From Frankiales bacterium (GTDB taxonomy: Bacteria; Actinomycetota; Actinomycetes; Mycobacteriales; SCTD01), in the NCBI GenBank assembly GCA_025464695.1, contig JAODNQ010000189.1:1-11946 (forward strand): a stretch of 11,946 nucleotides of DNA, read 5' to 3'. Positions 5,936 to 11,946 of this stretch are shown piece after piece (position 1 is the stretch's first letter; every line of letters starts with the position of its first letter). The translations under genes and the position numbers were made by a program. The notes under the pieces were generated by a model that worked only from the letters and a program-made list of their open reading frames with translations, had not been told where the DNA came from and searched no databases.

Positions 5936-6921
5936 TAGCGCACCTCGACGACGGCGTGGCGCCGCGGCACGACCTCGCCGACGACGGGGCAGCCCGGCAC
6001 CTCGCCGACGACGAGCAGACCGCCGCTGGTCTGCGCGTCGGCCAGCAGGAGCAGCTCGTCCTCGCCGACCGAGGACGACAGGTGGGGGCGGACCCAGTCG
6101 AGGTTGCGGCGGGTGCCCCCGCTGACGTACCCGTCGCGCAGCGCGTCGCGGGCGCCGTCCAGGTAGGGCACCGCGGCGCTGTCGACGACCGCGGTCACGC
6201 CGCTGGCGCGCATCATCTTGTAGAGGTGCCCGAGCAGGCCGAAGCCCGTGACGTCGGTGGCGGCGCGTGCCCCGGCCGCCACCGCCGCCTGCCCCGCGTC
6301 CCGGTTGAGGCGGACCATGCTGTCGACCGCGTGCGAGAACACCTCGCCGGTGCTCTTGTGACGGTTGTTCAGCACGCCGACGCCGAGCGGCTTGGACAGC
6401 GACAGCGGCAGGCCGGCCTCCGCGGCGTCGTTGCGCAGCAGGCGCTGCGGGTCGACGATCCCGGTGACGGCCATGCCGTACTTGGGCTCGGGGTCGTCGA
6501 TGGAGTGGCCGCCCGCGACGTGGCAGCCGGCCTCCCGGCCGATGTCCGCGCCACCGCGCAGCACCTCGGCCAGCAGCTCCATCGGCAGCACGTCCATCGG
6601 CCAGCCGACGAGGTTCACGGCGACCACCGGACGGCCGCCCATGGCGTAGACGTCCGAGAGCGCGTTGGCCGCGGCGATCCGGCCCCAGTCGTAGGCGTCG
6701 TCGACGACGGGGGTGAAGAAGTCGGCCGTCGCCACGACCGCCGTGTGCTCGTCGATGCGGACCACGGCGGCGTCGTCGCCGTCGTCGAGGCCGACGAGCA
6801 GGTCGGGGGAGGAGGGGCCCTGCAGTCCCTTCACGACGTCCTCGAGGGCGCCGGGCGGGATCTTGCAGGCGCAGCCGCCGCCCTTCGCCAGCTGGGTCAG
6901 GCGGACGGCGGTGCTGGTCAT
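5935..6921 (-). CDS. selD: Selenide, water dikinase (selenophosphate synthetase)
   Basis: It makes selenophosphate from selenide and ATP, the selenium donor for selenocysteine. The protein has 328 aa, close to the usual length. The N-terminal RLTQLAKGGGCACK aligns with E. coli SelD RLTQYSHGAGCGCK, so the catalytic Cys17, Cys19 and Lys20 sit at the same positions. Codon 17 is TGC, so the catalytic residue is cysteine and not selenocysteine. Other family marks are DDAAV (49-53), TADFFTPVVDD (65-75), GRIAAANALSDVYAMGG (80-96), AGGHSIDDPEP (136-146), TDVTGFGLLGHL (222-233) and DAQTSGGLL (295-303). The ATG at 6921 is chosen because the protein then begins exactly like the family; the frame is open further upstream. 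The gene starts 35 bases after the NDH-2 stop on the same strand, so they may be co-transcribed. Its presence implies a Sec-decoding or selenouridine-making cell. Confidence 0.97.
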   Translation of the reverse strand: MTSTAVRLTQLAKGGGCACKIPPGALEDVVKGLQGPSSPDLLVGLDDGDDAAVVRIDEHTAVVATADFFTPVVDDAYDWGRIAAANALSDVYAMGGRPVVAVNLVGWPMDVLPMELLAEVLRGGADIGREAGCHVAGGHSIDDPEPKYGMAVTGIVDPQRLLRNDAAEAGLPLSLSKPLGVGVLNNRHKSTGEVFSHAVDSMVRLNRDAGQAAVAAGARAATDVTGFGLLGHLYKMMRASGVTAVVDSAAVPYLDGARDALRDGYVSGGTRRNLDWVRPHLSSSVGEDELLLLADAQTSGGLLVVGEVPGCPVVGEVVPRRHAVVEVR

Positions 6922-6956
6922 GCCCCGGACGCTACGACGCGGGCCGTCGTCTTGCC

Positions 6957-8348
6957 CTACGGCCAGGTGATCCGGGCGCTGTCGTCGGTGCCGCCGTCGC
7001 CGGTCGCCCGCCCCACCCCGGTGAGCGCGGGCAGCCCGGGCCCCTCGATGCCCTGCAGCCTGGTCCTGGCCACCACCTGCTGGATGGTGGCCACCCGCTC
7101 CGACCGGCCGCGGCCGATGAAGCTCACCGCCCAGTGCAGCAGCGCGGTGACGCGGCTCTTGAAGGCCGTCAGGTACACGAGGTGGATGACCAGCCACATG
7201 AGCCAGGCCAGGAACCCGGAGAACCGCAGCGGCCCGACCTGGGCGACGGCACGGGCCCGGGCGATGACGGCCATCGAGCCCTTGTCGAAGTAGTGGAACG
7301 GCTTCGGCTGGGTGCGCCCCTTCGTGCGGAGCGCGATCGTCTTGGCGGCGTACTTGCCGCCCTGCAGGGCCACCTGGGCCACGCCCGGGTTGCCGGTGAA
7401 GGCCATGTCGCCGAGGCAGAAGACCTCGGGGTGGCCGGGGACGGTGAGGTCGGGCAGGACCTTGATCCGCCCGGCCCGGTCGGTCTCGGCGCCGGCCTTC
7501 TCCGCGAGGAGGCGGCTCAGCGGCGCGGCGGCCACGCCGGCGGCCCAGACCTTGGTGCGGGCGACGATGCGACGACGCTGACCGGTGGAGTCCTCGACCT
7601 CGATGCCGGTCGCGTCGACGTCGACGACCTTGGCGCCGAGCTGCACCTCGACGCCCAGCCGCTTGAGCTCGCGCTCCGCGCCGGCGGACAGGTCGCCCCC
7701 GAAGGCGCCGAGCACCTCGTCGGCGGCGTCGACGAGGACGACCCGCGTGGTCGAGGGGTCGATGTTGCGGAAGTCCTTGGACAGCGTGCGGCGCGACAGC
7801 TCGGCGATCTGCCCGGCCATCTCGACGCCCGTGGGGCCCGCGCCGACCACCACGAAGGTCAGCCAGGCGTCGAGCTCGGCGTGGTCGGTCTCGAGCTCGG
7901 CCATCTCGTAGGCGCCGAAGATCCGGCCGCGCAGCTCGAGCGCGTCGTCGATGGTCTTCAGGCCCGGCGCGAACTCGCTGAAGTGGTCGTTGCCGAAGTA
8001 GGACTGGCCGGCGCCGGCCGCCACGACGAGCGAGTCGTACGGCGTGACCGTCGTGCGGCCGAGGACCCGCGAGGTGACGGTGCGCGCCTCGAGGTCGACG
8101 TCGACGACCTCGCCCATGAGCACCGTGGCGTTCTTCTGCCGCCGCAGGATGCCGCGGGTGGGCGGCGCGACCTCGCCCTCGGACAGGATCCCGGTCGCCA
8201 CCTGGTAGAGCAGCGGCTGGAACAGGTGCGTCGTCGTGCGGTCGATGACCGTGACCTCGACGTCGGCCCGCTTGAGGGCCTTGGTCGCGAACAGGCCGCC
8301 GAAGCCGGAGCCGATGACGACGACGCGGTGGGTGCTTCGGGGTGCCAT
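6957..8348 (-). CDS. ndh: Type II NADH:quinone oxidoreductase (NDH-2)
   Basis: A single-subunit FAD enzyme (463 aa) that passes electrons from NADH to the quinone pool without pumping protons. The FAD-binding motif is GSGFGG (13-18), preceded by HRVVVI. The second dinucleotide motif, for NADH, is GAGPTGVEMAG (169-179). CLGDMA (311-316) is the C-terminal FAD motif, and AQVALQGGKYAA (324-335) matches the AQxAxQ quinone-site region. A hydrophobic stretch, FLAWLMWLVIHLVYL (379-393), helps bind the protein to the inner face of the membrane, as in actinobacterial Ndh. The start at 8348 is preferred over the longer open frame because the Rossmann fold starts at once and GAGGGGGA lies about 11 bases upstream. 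It lies ahead of selD. The physiological donor is assumed to be NADH; the family also contains other flavin oxidoreductases. Confidence 0.92.
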   Translation of the reverse strand: MAPRSTHRVVVIGSGFGGLFATKALKRADVEVTVIDRTTTHLFQPLLYQVATGILSEGEVAPPTRGILRRQKNATVLMGEVVDVDLEARTVTSRVLGRTTVTPYDSLVVAAGAGQSYFGNDHFSEFAPGLKTIDDALELRGRIFGAYEMAELETDHAELDAWLTFVVVGAGPTGVEMAGQIAELSRRTLSKDFRNIDPSTTRVVLVDAADEVLGAFGGDLSAGAERELKRLGVEVQLGAKVVDVDATGIEVEDSTGQRRRIVARTKVWAAGVAAAPLSRLLAEKAGAETDRAGRIKVLPDLTVPGHPEVFCLGDMAFTGNPGVAQVALQGGKYAAKTIALRTKGRTQPKPFHYFDKGSMAVIARARAVAQVGPLRFSGFLAWLMWLVIHLVYLTAFKSRVTALLHWAVSFIGRGRSERVATIQQVVARTRLQGIEGPGLPALTGVGRATGDGGTDDSARITWP

Positions 8349-8412
8349 GCGTCCATGGTCCCCCTCTGCTGCCCGCTCAAGGCTGTCGCGAGCCTGTGAT
8401 GCGCGTCCCGGT

Positions 8413-8438
8413 ACCCGGACGAACTGGTCCGTCCGGGT
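8413..8438. repeat. 8-bp inverted repeat between NDH-2 and the secreted protein gene
   Basis: ACCCGGAC and GTCCGGGT are perfect complements separated by 10 bases. They lie in the 127-base divergent region between the start of NDH-2 (8348) and the first secreted protein (8476). This could be a regulator-binding palindrome or an RNA hairpin. Confidence 0.5.
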
Positions 8439-8475
8439 CATGGCGCAGCAGACCGGCACCCGGGACACTCCTCGC

Positions 8476-9306
8476 ATGCGACTCCTGACCGCCGCGCTCG
8501 CGGCCGCTCTGCTGGCCCCCCTCGGCGCCTCCGTCCTGCCGGCCGCCCCCGCGTCGGCCGCCTGCGCGACCCGGACCACGAAGTCGGTGTCCGTGCTCGT
8601 CTACGGGCAGGACGGCCGCGACGTGAATGCAAGCGTCGGCTTCGACGTCGTCGACGCGAAGGGCAAGGCCATCGACGCCGACCCGGCCAAGGCGTCGTAC
8701 GGCTGCGCGAAGACCGGCGGCTACTCCGTCCCGCAGAGCTACCTGAACCACTTCGTCACCTACGAGGGCGTGCCGCAGGGCACCACGATGAAGGACGGCA
8801 ACAAGACGCGGCGCGACGCCCGGGTGGTGAACCTCCCGAGCAACGCGGCGGCGGTCTGGGTCGAGGTCTACTCGCGGGGCTACACGGGCTCGCCCTGCAA
8901 GGACAGCAAGGGCAACTACTGCTTCAACAACACCGACGTCCGCAAGTACGGGAACGCCAACCTCATCAAGGTCCCGGTCGGCACGCAGAACGCGAAGGCG
9001 GTCCTGCCCACGACCTGCGGCTACGGCGGCACCGCCGGCTCGATCACGGGGCGCGGCGTGGACGCGAGCGGCAAGGCGGTGCAGCTCAAGCAGGTCTACG
9101 CCTGGACGGAGGCCAGCTGGAACGCGGCCCCGGGCCTGCACGGCTGGGGTGGTCACGCGCCCACGAGCACCTCGTACGCCGTCCGCAGCCTCGCCGCCGG
9201 CCAGACCTACCGGGTCTGGGGCTACAGCCAGAGCGGCAAGGTCACGGTCGTCAAGAACGTGCGGGTGAACGCCTGCAAGAGCACCCCCCTGGCCATCCGG
9301 GTCTGA
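8476..9306 (+). CDS. Secreted protein of unknown function, first of a paralogous pair
   Basis: A 276-residue exported protein with a clear Sec signal peptide: MRLL, a hydrophobic Ala/Leu core, and probable cleavage after APASA near residue 28. The mature part has six cysteines (C30, C77, C141, C149, C181, C267), which suggests disulfides outside the cell. It is rich in short Gly/Thr/Val strands, so a beta-sandwich fold is likely. It aligns along its length with the N-terminal half of the next protein: GQDGRDVNASVGFDVVDAKG with GTDGRAVNALLGFDWLDASG, WVEVY with FLEVY, and C181/C267 with C203/C290. I do not recognise the family. An in-frame ATG at 8440 would add 12 residues; the 8476 start gives the more normal signal peptide. 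Neither has a strong Shine-Dalgarno, and GACACT 6 bases before 8476 could be a leaderless -10. It is a secreted, not a lipid-anchored, protein: Cys30 lacks a proper lipobox. Confidence 0.85.
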   Translation: MRLLTAALAAALLAPLGASVLPAAPASAACATRTTKSVSVLVYGQDGRDVNASVGFDVVDAKGKAIDADPAKASYGCAKTGGYSVPQSYLNHFVTYEGVPQGTTMKDGNKTRRDARVVNLPSNAAAVWVEVYSRGYTGSPCKDSKGNYCFNNTDVRKYGNANLIKVPVGTQNAKAVLPTTCGYGGTAGSITGRGVDASGKAVQLKQVYAWTEASWNAAPGLHGWGGHAPTSTSYAVRSLAAGQTYRVWGYSQSGKVTVVKNVRVNACKSTPLAIRV

Positions 9307-9370
9307 CGGTCGACGCCGGGTCGTGACCGTCCTGGTCGCGGCCCGGCGCCGGCGCCTGCGATCCTGGGTC

Positions 9371-10843
9371 GTGCCCCCCTCACGCTCGGCCGCCCGGCGC
9401 GGCTCCCTCGTCCCCGCCCTCCTGCCGGGCCTGCTGCTGCCCGTCGTCCTGGCGGGGCCGGCGCTCGCGCAGGAGTCGCCGACCCCGTCCGCGCCGCCCC
9501 CGGTGTCGGCGTCGGGCGAGCCGTCGGAGCCGCCGCCGGTCGACAGCCCGGCCCCGTCCGCGTCCGCGGCTCCCAGCGCGAGCCCCACGCCGCCCGCCGA
9601 GCGCCTGCTGAACGGCACCGTCGACGGCACCGACGGCCGTGCCGTCAACGCGCTGCTCGGCTTCGACTGGCTCGACGCCTCGGGCCGCCGGCTCACCCGG
9701 ACCGGGTGCGTCGTCTCCGAGGCCTGCCCGCAGGCCGGCTACGCGACGGTCATCCGCACGAACCAGACGCTGCCGGCCACCGGCACGCCGGACACCGCGA
9801 CCGCCACCACGACCTGGTCGGCGCAGCCGCCGCCCGGCGCCACCCGCCTGTTCCTCGAGGTCTACCCGCAGAACGAGAAGTTCCGCACGGACGAGACCCG
9901 GTACGGCCACGCGATGCGCCACAGCGTCCCGCTCCCGGTGGAGGGTCCGCTGACGATCCGCCTGCCGCTCGTGCGCTGCGAGGAGGGCGGACGCGTCGGC
10001 ACCGTCCGAGGCACCGGGACCAAGGACGGCGCCCCCTTCCCGCTGGCCCGCGTCGTCGCGTGGTCGCTCGAGCCCTTCGACGCCCTGGTCCGGCCCGTCC
10101 TCGGCTGGAACATCGGCACGGCGTCCGACGACGGCACCTTCGTGGTGCCGAACCTCGTGTCCGACCAGCGCTACCAGGTGTGGGTCACCGCCAAGGACGG
10201 CACGGTCAAGAAGACCTTCGGCGTCGCCGTCCCGAACTGCGCCGAGACCGCCCTCCCGCTCTCGTTCGACCCGCCCGCCCCCGCGTCGGTGGACGAGCCC
10301 GAGCTCCCGCCGCCGCCGCCCGCACCCGGGCTGCCGCAGGCGGTCATCACCGCGGGGCAGTCCGCGCTGGTCGAGGGCGCCGCCGAGCCGGGCGCCGTCG
10401 TCGAGCTGCTCGCCGCCACCCGGCCCTCGACCGAGCTGCGCGTGGTCCGGACGACGACGGCCGGCCCGAGCGGCTACTACTCGTTCACGGTGCTGCCGCC
10501 GGCCACGACCGAGCTGCGCGTCCGCACCGGCGGCGACCCCAGCCTGCCCGTGGTGCTCGGCGTGCGCAGCCGGGTCAGCTGGTCCGCGGCCCGCACGGCT
10601 CCGCGCACCTACCGGTTCAGCGGCGGCGTGGCGCCCGCCCGGGCCCAGGAGGTCGCCCTCTACCTCAGGGGCACCGACGGGTCGCGGCGCCTGCTGTCGG
10701 TCGCCCGGACGGGGCCCGACGGCCGCTACGCGTTCGTCCGCCGGTTCGCCGCCGCCGGGTCGTTCGACATGTTCGTCGTCACCCGCGCGGACACGCAGAA
10801 CGCCGACGGCACGAGCCCCGTCCGCCGCCTGAAGGTCTCCTGA
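9371..10843 (+). CDS. Secreted multidomain protein, second of the paralogous pair
   Basis: A 490-residue exported protein. The signal peptide runs to about residue 33 (GPALA then Q), followed by a Pro/Ser/Ala linker (35-75). A module homologous to the upstream secreted protein spans about 78-300, with C113, C119, C203 and C290. A second Pro run (305-322, including a PPPPPP stretch) follows. Two beta-sandwich-like repeats come next, at about 323-400 (SALVEGAAEPGAVVELL) and 410-490 (YRFSGGVAPARAQEVALYLR, then ARTGPDGRYAF), of the Ig-like kind common in actinobacterial secreted proteins. There is no LPXTG or C-terminal membrane helix, so it is probably released or held by the wall. The GTG at 9371 gives a normal signal peptide; a GTG at 9323 would add 16 Arg-rich residues and is the alternative. 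It follows its paralogue after a short gap, probably in one transcript. Function unknown. Confidence 0.85.
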   Translation: MPPSRSAARRGSLVPALLPGLLLPVVLAGPALAQESPTPSAPPPVSASGEPSEPPPVDSPAPSASAAPSASPTPPAERLLNGTVDGTDGRAVNALLGFDWLDASGRRLTRTGCVVSEACPQAGYATVIRTNQTLPATGTPDTATATTTWSAQPPPGATRLFLEVYPQNEKFRTDETRYGHAMRHSVPLPVEGPLTIRLPLVRCEEGGRVGTVRGTGTKDGAPFPLARVVAWSLEPFDALVRPVLGWNIGTASDDGTFVVPNLVSDQRYQVWVTAKDGTVKKTFGVAVPNCAETALPLSFDPPAPASVDEPELPPPPPAPGLPQAVITAGQSALVEGAAEPGAVVELLAATRPSTELRVVRTTTAGPSGYYSFTVLPPATTELRVRTGGDPSLPVVLGVRSRVSWSAARTAPRTYRFSGGVAPARAQEVALYLRGTDGSRRLLSVARTGPDGRYAFVRRFAAAGSFDMFVVTRADTQNADGTSPVRRLKVS

Positions 10844-10849
10844 CCGCAG

Positions 10850-11011
10850 CTACAGCCGGCCGATCGTCCGGCGCAGGGCCGCCCGCTCCCGCTGCAGCTT
10901 GGTCCGCAGCGGGTGCAGGCGCTCGCGCAGGTCCCGCAGCTCGGCCAGCTGCTGCAGCAGCTCCGCCCGCCGGTCGGCGCGGGCGGCGTCGGGCGGCGGT
11001 CCTTCGGTCAC
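10850..11011 (-). CDS. Small coiled-coil protein of unknown function
   Basis: A 53-residue open frame starting with GTG. After a short Pro/Asp-rich start, residues about 14-53 are one amphipathic, highly charged helix with leucines at roughly heptad spacing (AELLQQLAELRDLRERLHPL, then RTKLQRERAALRR). A single proline (res 34) sits mid-helix. Third positions are G or C in nearly every codon, as in the neighbours, which supports real coding. It converges on the secreted protein gene with 6 bases between stops, and diverges from selA with 78 bases between starts. No family is recognised. It could be a small regulator, a structural partner or a ribosome-associated helix; nothing in the sequence decides. 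The start is uncertain because there is no good Shine-Dalgarno. Confidence 0.6.
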   Translation of the reverse strand: MTEGPPPDAARADRRAELLQQLAELRDLRERLHPLRTKLQRERAALRRTIGRL

Positions 11012-11017
11012 GACCCT

Positions 11018-11023
11018 GAGGTA
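11018..11023 (-). promoter_or_regulatory. Tentative -10 element of the small coiled-coil gene
   Basis: TACCTC on the minus strand is 6 bases before the GTG at 11011. Its position fits a leaderless transcript, but the last base departs from TANNNT and no -35 is evident. Confidence 0.25.
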
Positions 11024-11076
11024 CCCCCCGGCTCCCGCGCGCGAGCCTTGCCCGACGGTCACGGACTGCTCACGTC

Positions 11077-11082
11077 TAGCCT
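11077..11082 (+). promoter_or_regulatory. Leaderless-type -10 element of selA
   Basis: TAGCCT ends 7 bases before the GTG at 11090, so transcription would begin at about the start codon itself. There is no Shine-Dalgarno before that GTG, which fits leaderless translation, common in actinobacteria. No clear -35 is visible. Confidence 0.55.
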
Positions 11083-11089
11083 CGGCAGC

Positions 11090-11946
11090 GTGAGCGCGCC
11101 CGACCCCCGACGGCGTGTGCCGCGCACCGACGCCGTGCTCGCCGACCCCCGGCTCGTCGCGGCCCTCGCGCGGCTCGGCAGCGACGTCGTCAAGGCCGCG
11201 GTGCGCCGGGCGCAGGACGCCGTGCGCCGCGGTGAGCTGGCGCCGGAGCAGGTCGCGGACGCCGCCGTGGCCGCCCTCCCCATGCGGGCCACCACCCTGA
11301 CCCCGGTGCTGAACGCGACCGGCGTCGTCGTCCACACCAACCTCGGTCGGGCCCCGCTGTCGCCGGCAGCCGTGGACGCGGTCGCCGCCGCGGCGGGGTA
11401 CGCCGACGTGGAGTTCGACCTCGTCACGGGCGCCCGGGCCCGGCGTGGCCGCGGCGCCCTCGAGGCCCTGGCCGAGGCCGTGCCGGACGCCGAGCAGGTG
11501 CTGGTGGTCAACAACGGCGCCGCCGCCCTCGTGCTGGCCACCACGGCGCTGGCGGCCGGGCGCGAGGTCGTCGTCAGCCGCGGCGAGATGGTCGAGATCG
11601 GCGACGGCTTCCGCCTGCCCGACCTCATCGCCTCCACCGGGGCGCGGCTGCGGGAGGTCGGCACCACCAACCGCACCCGGCTGTCCGACTACGCCGAAGC
11701 GCTCGGCCCCGACACCGGCTGCGTCCTCAAGGTCCACCCCAGCAACTTCCGGGTCGAGGGGTTCACCAGCAGCGTCGAGGTCGCCGAGCTCGCCACCCTC
11801 GGCGTCCCGGTGGTCGCCGACGTCGGGAGCGGGCTGCTCGCCCCCGACCCGCTGCTGCCCGACGAGCCCGACGTCGCGACCGCCCTCAGGGCCGGCGCCG
11901 ACGTCGTCACCTGCAGCGGCGACAAGCTGCTGGGCGGCCCGCAGGC
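11090..11946 (+). CDS. selA: L-seryl-tRNA(Sec) selenium transferase (selenocysteine synthase), N-terminal 285 residues
   Basis: A PLP enzyme that converts Ser-tRNA(Sec) to Sec-tRNA(Sec) with selenophosphate. It is cut by the window end; the family is usually about 430-470 residues. Visible marks are NATGVVVHTNLGRAPL (75-90), VVNNGAAALVL (139-149), VVVSRGEMVEIGDGFRLPD (160-178), EVGTTNRTRLSDY (189-201), KVHPSNFRVEGF (214-225) and VVADVGSGLL (241-250). SGDKLLGGPQ (276-285) holds the PLP-binding Lys279, and the sequence ends two bases past the Gln. The first 65 residues are the usual helical N-terminal domain. The GTG at 11090 is chosen because it follows a leaderless-type -10 at the right distance and the family N-domain begins soon after. 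Neighbours: a small coiled-coil gene diverges from it. selD is 4 kb away on the other strand. selB would be expected just downstream, outside the window. Confidence 0.97.
   Translation, partial: MSAPDPRRRVPRTDAVLADPRLVAALARLGSDVVKAAVRRAQDAVRRGELAPEQVADAAVAALPMRATTLTPVLNATGVVVHTNLGRAPLSPAAVDAVAAAAGYADVEFDLVTGARARRGRGALEALAEAVPDAEQVLVVNNGAAALVLATTALAAGREVVVSRGEMVEIGDGFRLPDLIASTGARLREVGTTNRTRLSDYAEALGPDTGCVLKVHPSNFRVEGFTSSVEVAELATLGVPVVADVGSGLLAPDPLLPDEPDVATALRAGADVVTCSGDKLLGGPQ

Noticed and set aside
7067..7093. 9-bp perfect inverted repeat (TGGCCACCA / TGGTGGCCA) with a 9-base loop upstream of selD
   Set aside because: It lies inside the NDH-2 coding sequence and follows from the repeated Val/Ala/Thr/Gln codons there. 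There is no evidence of a regulatory role, and selD begins about 145 bases further along the transcript.
7134..8399. Long plus-strand open frame opposite NDH-2
   Set aside because: The product is Asp/Gly/Val/Arg-rich without domain pattern, and the minus strand has clear FAD and NADH motifs.
8563..8565. Cys30 just after the signal peptide of the first secreted protein, considered as a lipoprotein attachment site
   Set aside because: The preceding residues are S-A-A, without the Leu, Val or Ile expected at -3 of a lipobox. An ordinary AxA cleavage site is present.
9345..9356. 12-base self-complementary GGCGCCGGCGCC near the start of the second secreted protein
   Set aside because: A short GC palindrome is expected by chance at this composition, and no spacing to a promoter or start makes it functional.

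Overview
The DNA has very high GC, with G or C in almost every third codon position. Start codons are mostly GTG, and neighbouring genes overlap by GTGA. Together with the gene content this points to an actinomycete (Actinomycetota). The genus cannot be named from the window; a free-living soil or surface actinobacterium would fit. There are no phage, transposon, CRISPR, tRNA or rRNA signals.

Left part (1-4603, plus strand): a formate oxidation operon. It holds the C-terminal end of the molybdopterin formate dehydrogenase catalytic subunit, then the four-cluster iron-sulfur subunit, an NrfD-type membrane subunit, a formate/nitrite (FNT) channel, and a small membrane-anchored FHA-domain protein. 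The first three genes overlap by 4 bases and the rest are separated by 8-22 bases, so they are probably one transcript. The catalytic residue (selenocysteine or cysteine) lies upstream of the window.

Middle (4613-8348): a small two-helix membrane protein on the minus strand, converging on the FHA gene. Next comes a plus-strand short-chain dehydrogenase that closely resembles HSD17B10 (3-hydroxyacyl-CoA dehydrogenase type 2), with its own likely promoter. A strong 13-bp hairpin separates it from a minus-strand pair, type II NADH dehydrogenase followed by selD (selenophosphate synthetase).

Right part (8476-11946): two tandem secreted proteins that are diverged copies of the same unrecognised module, the second with a Pro/Ser linker and two extra beta-sandwich-like domains. 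A tiny coiled-coil protein on the minus strand follows, and then the start of selA (selenocysteine synthase), which has a leaderless-type promoter and is cut by the window end just after its PLP lysine.

Overall logic: SelD makes selenophosphate and SelA uses it to charge tRNA-Sec. The selenoprotein most likely served is the formate dehydrogenase of the left operon. Formate dehydrogenase and NDH-2 would both feed electrons to the quinone pool. selB and selC are not in the window. The least explained parts are the FHA protein coupled to the formate channel, the paralogous secreted pair, and the coiled-coil mini-protein divergent from selA.
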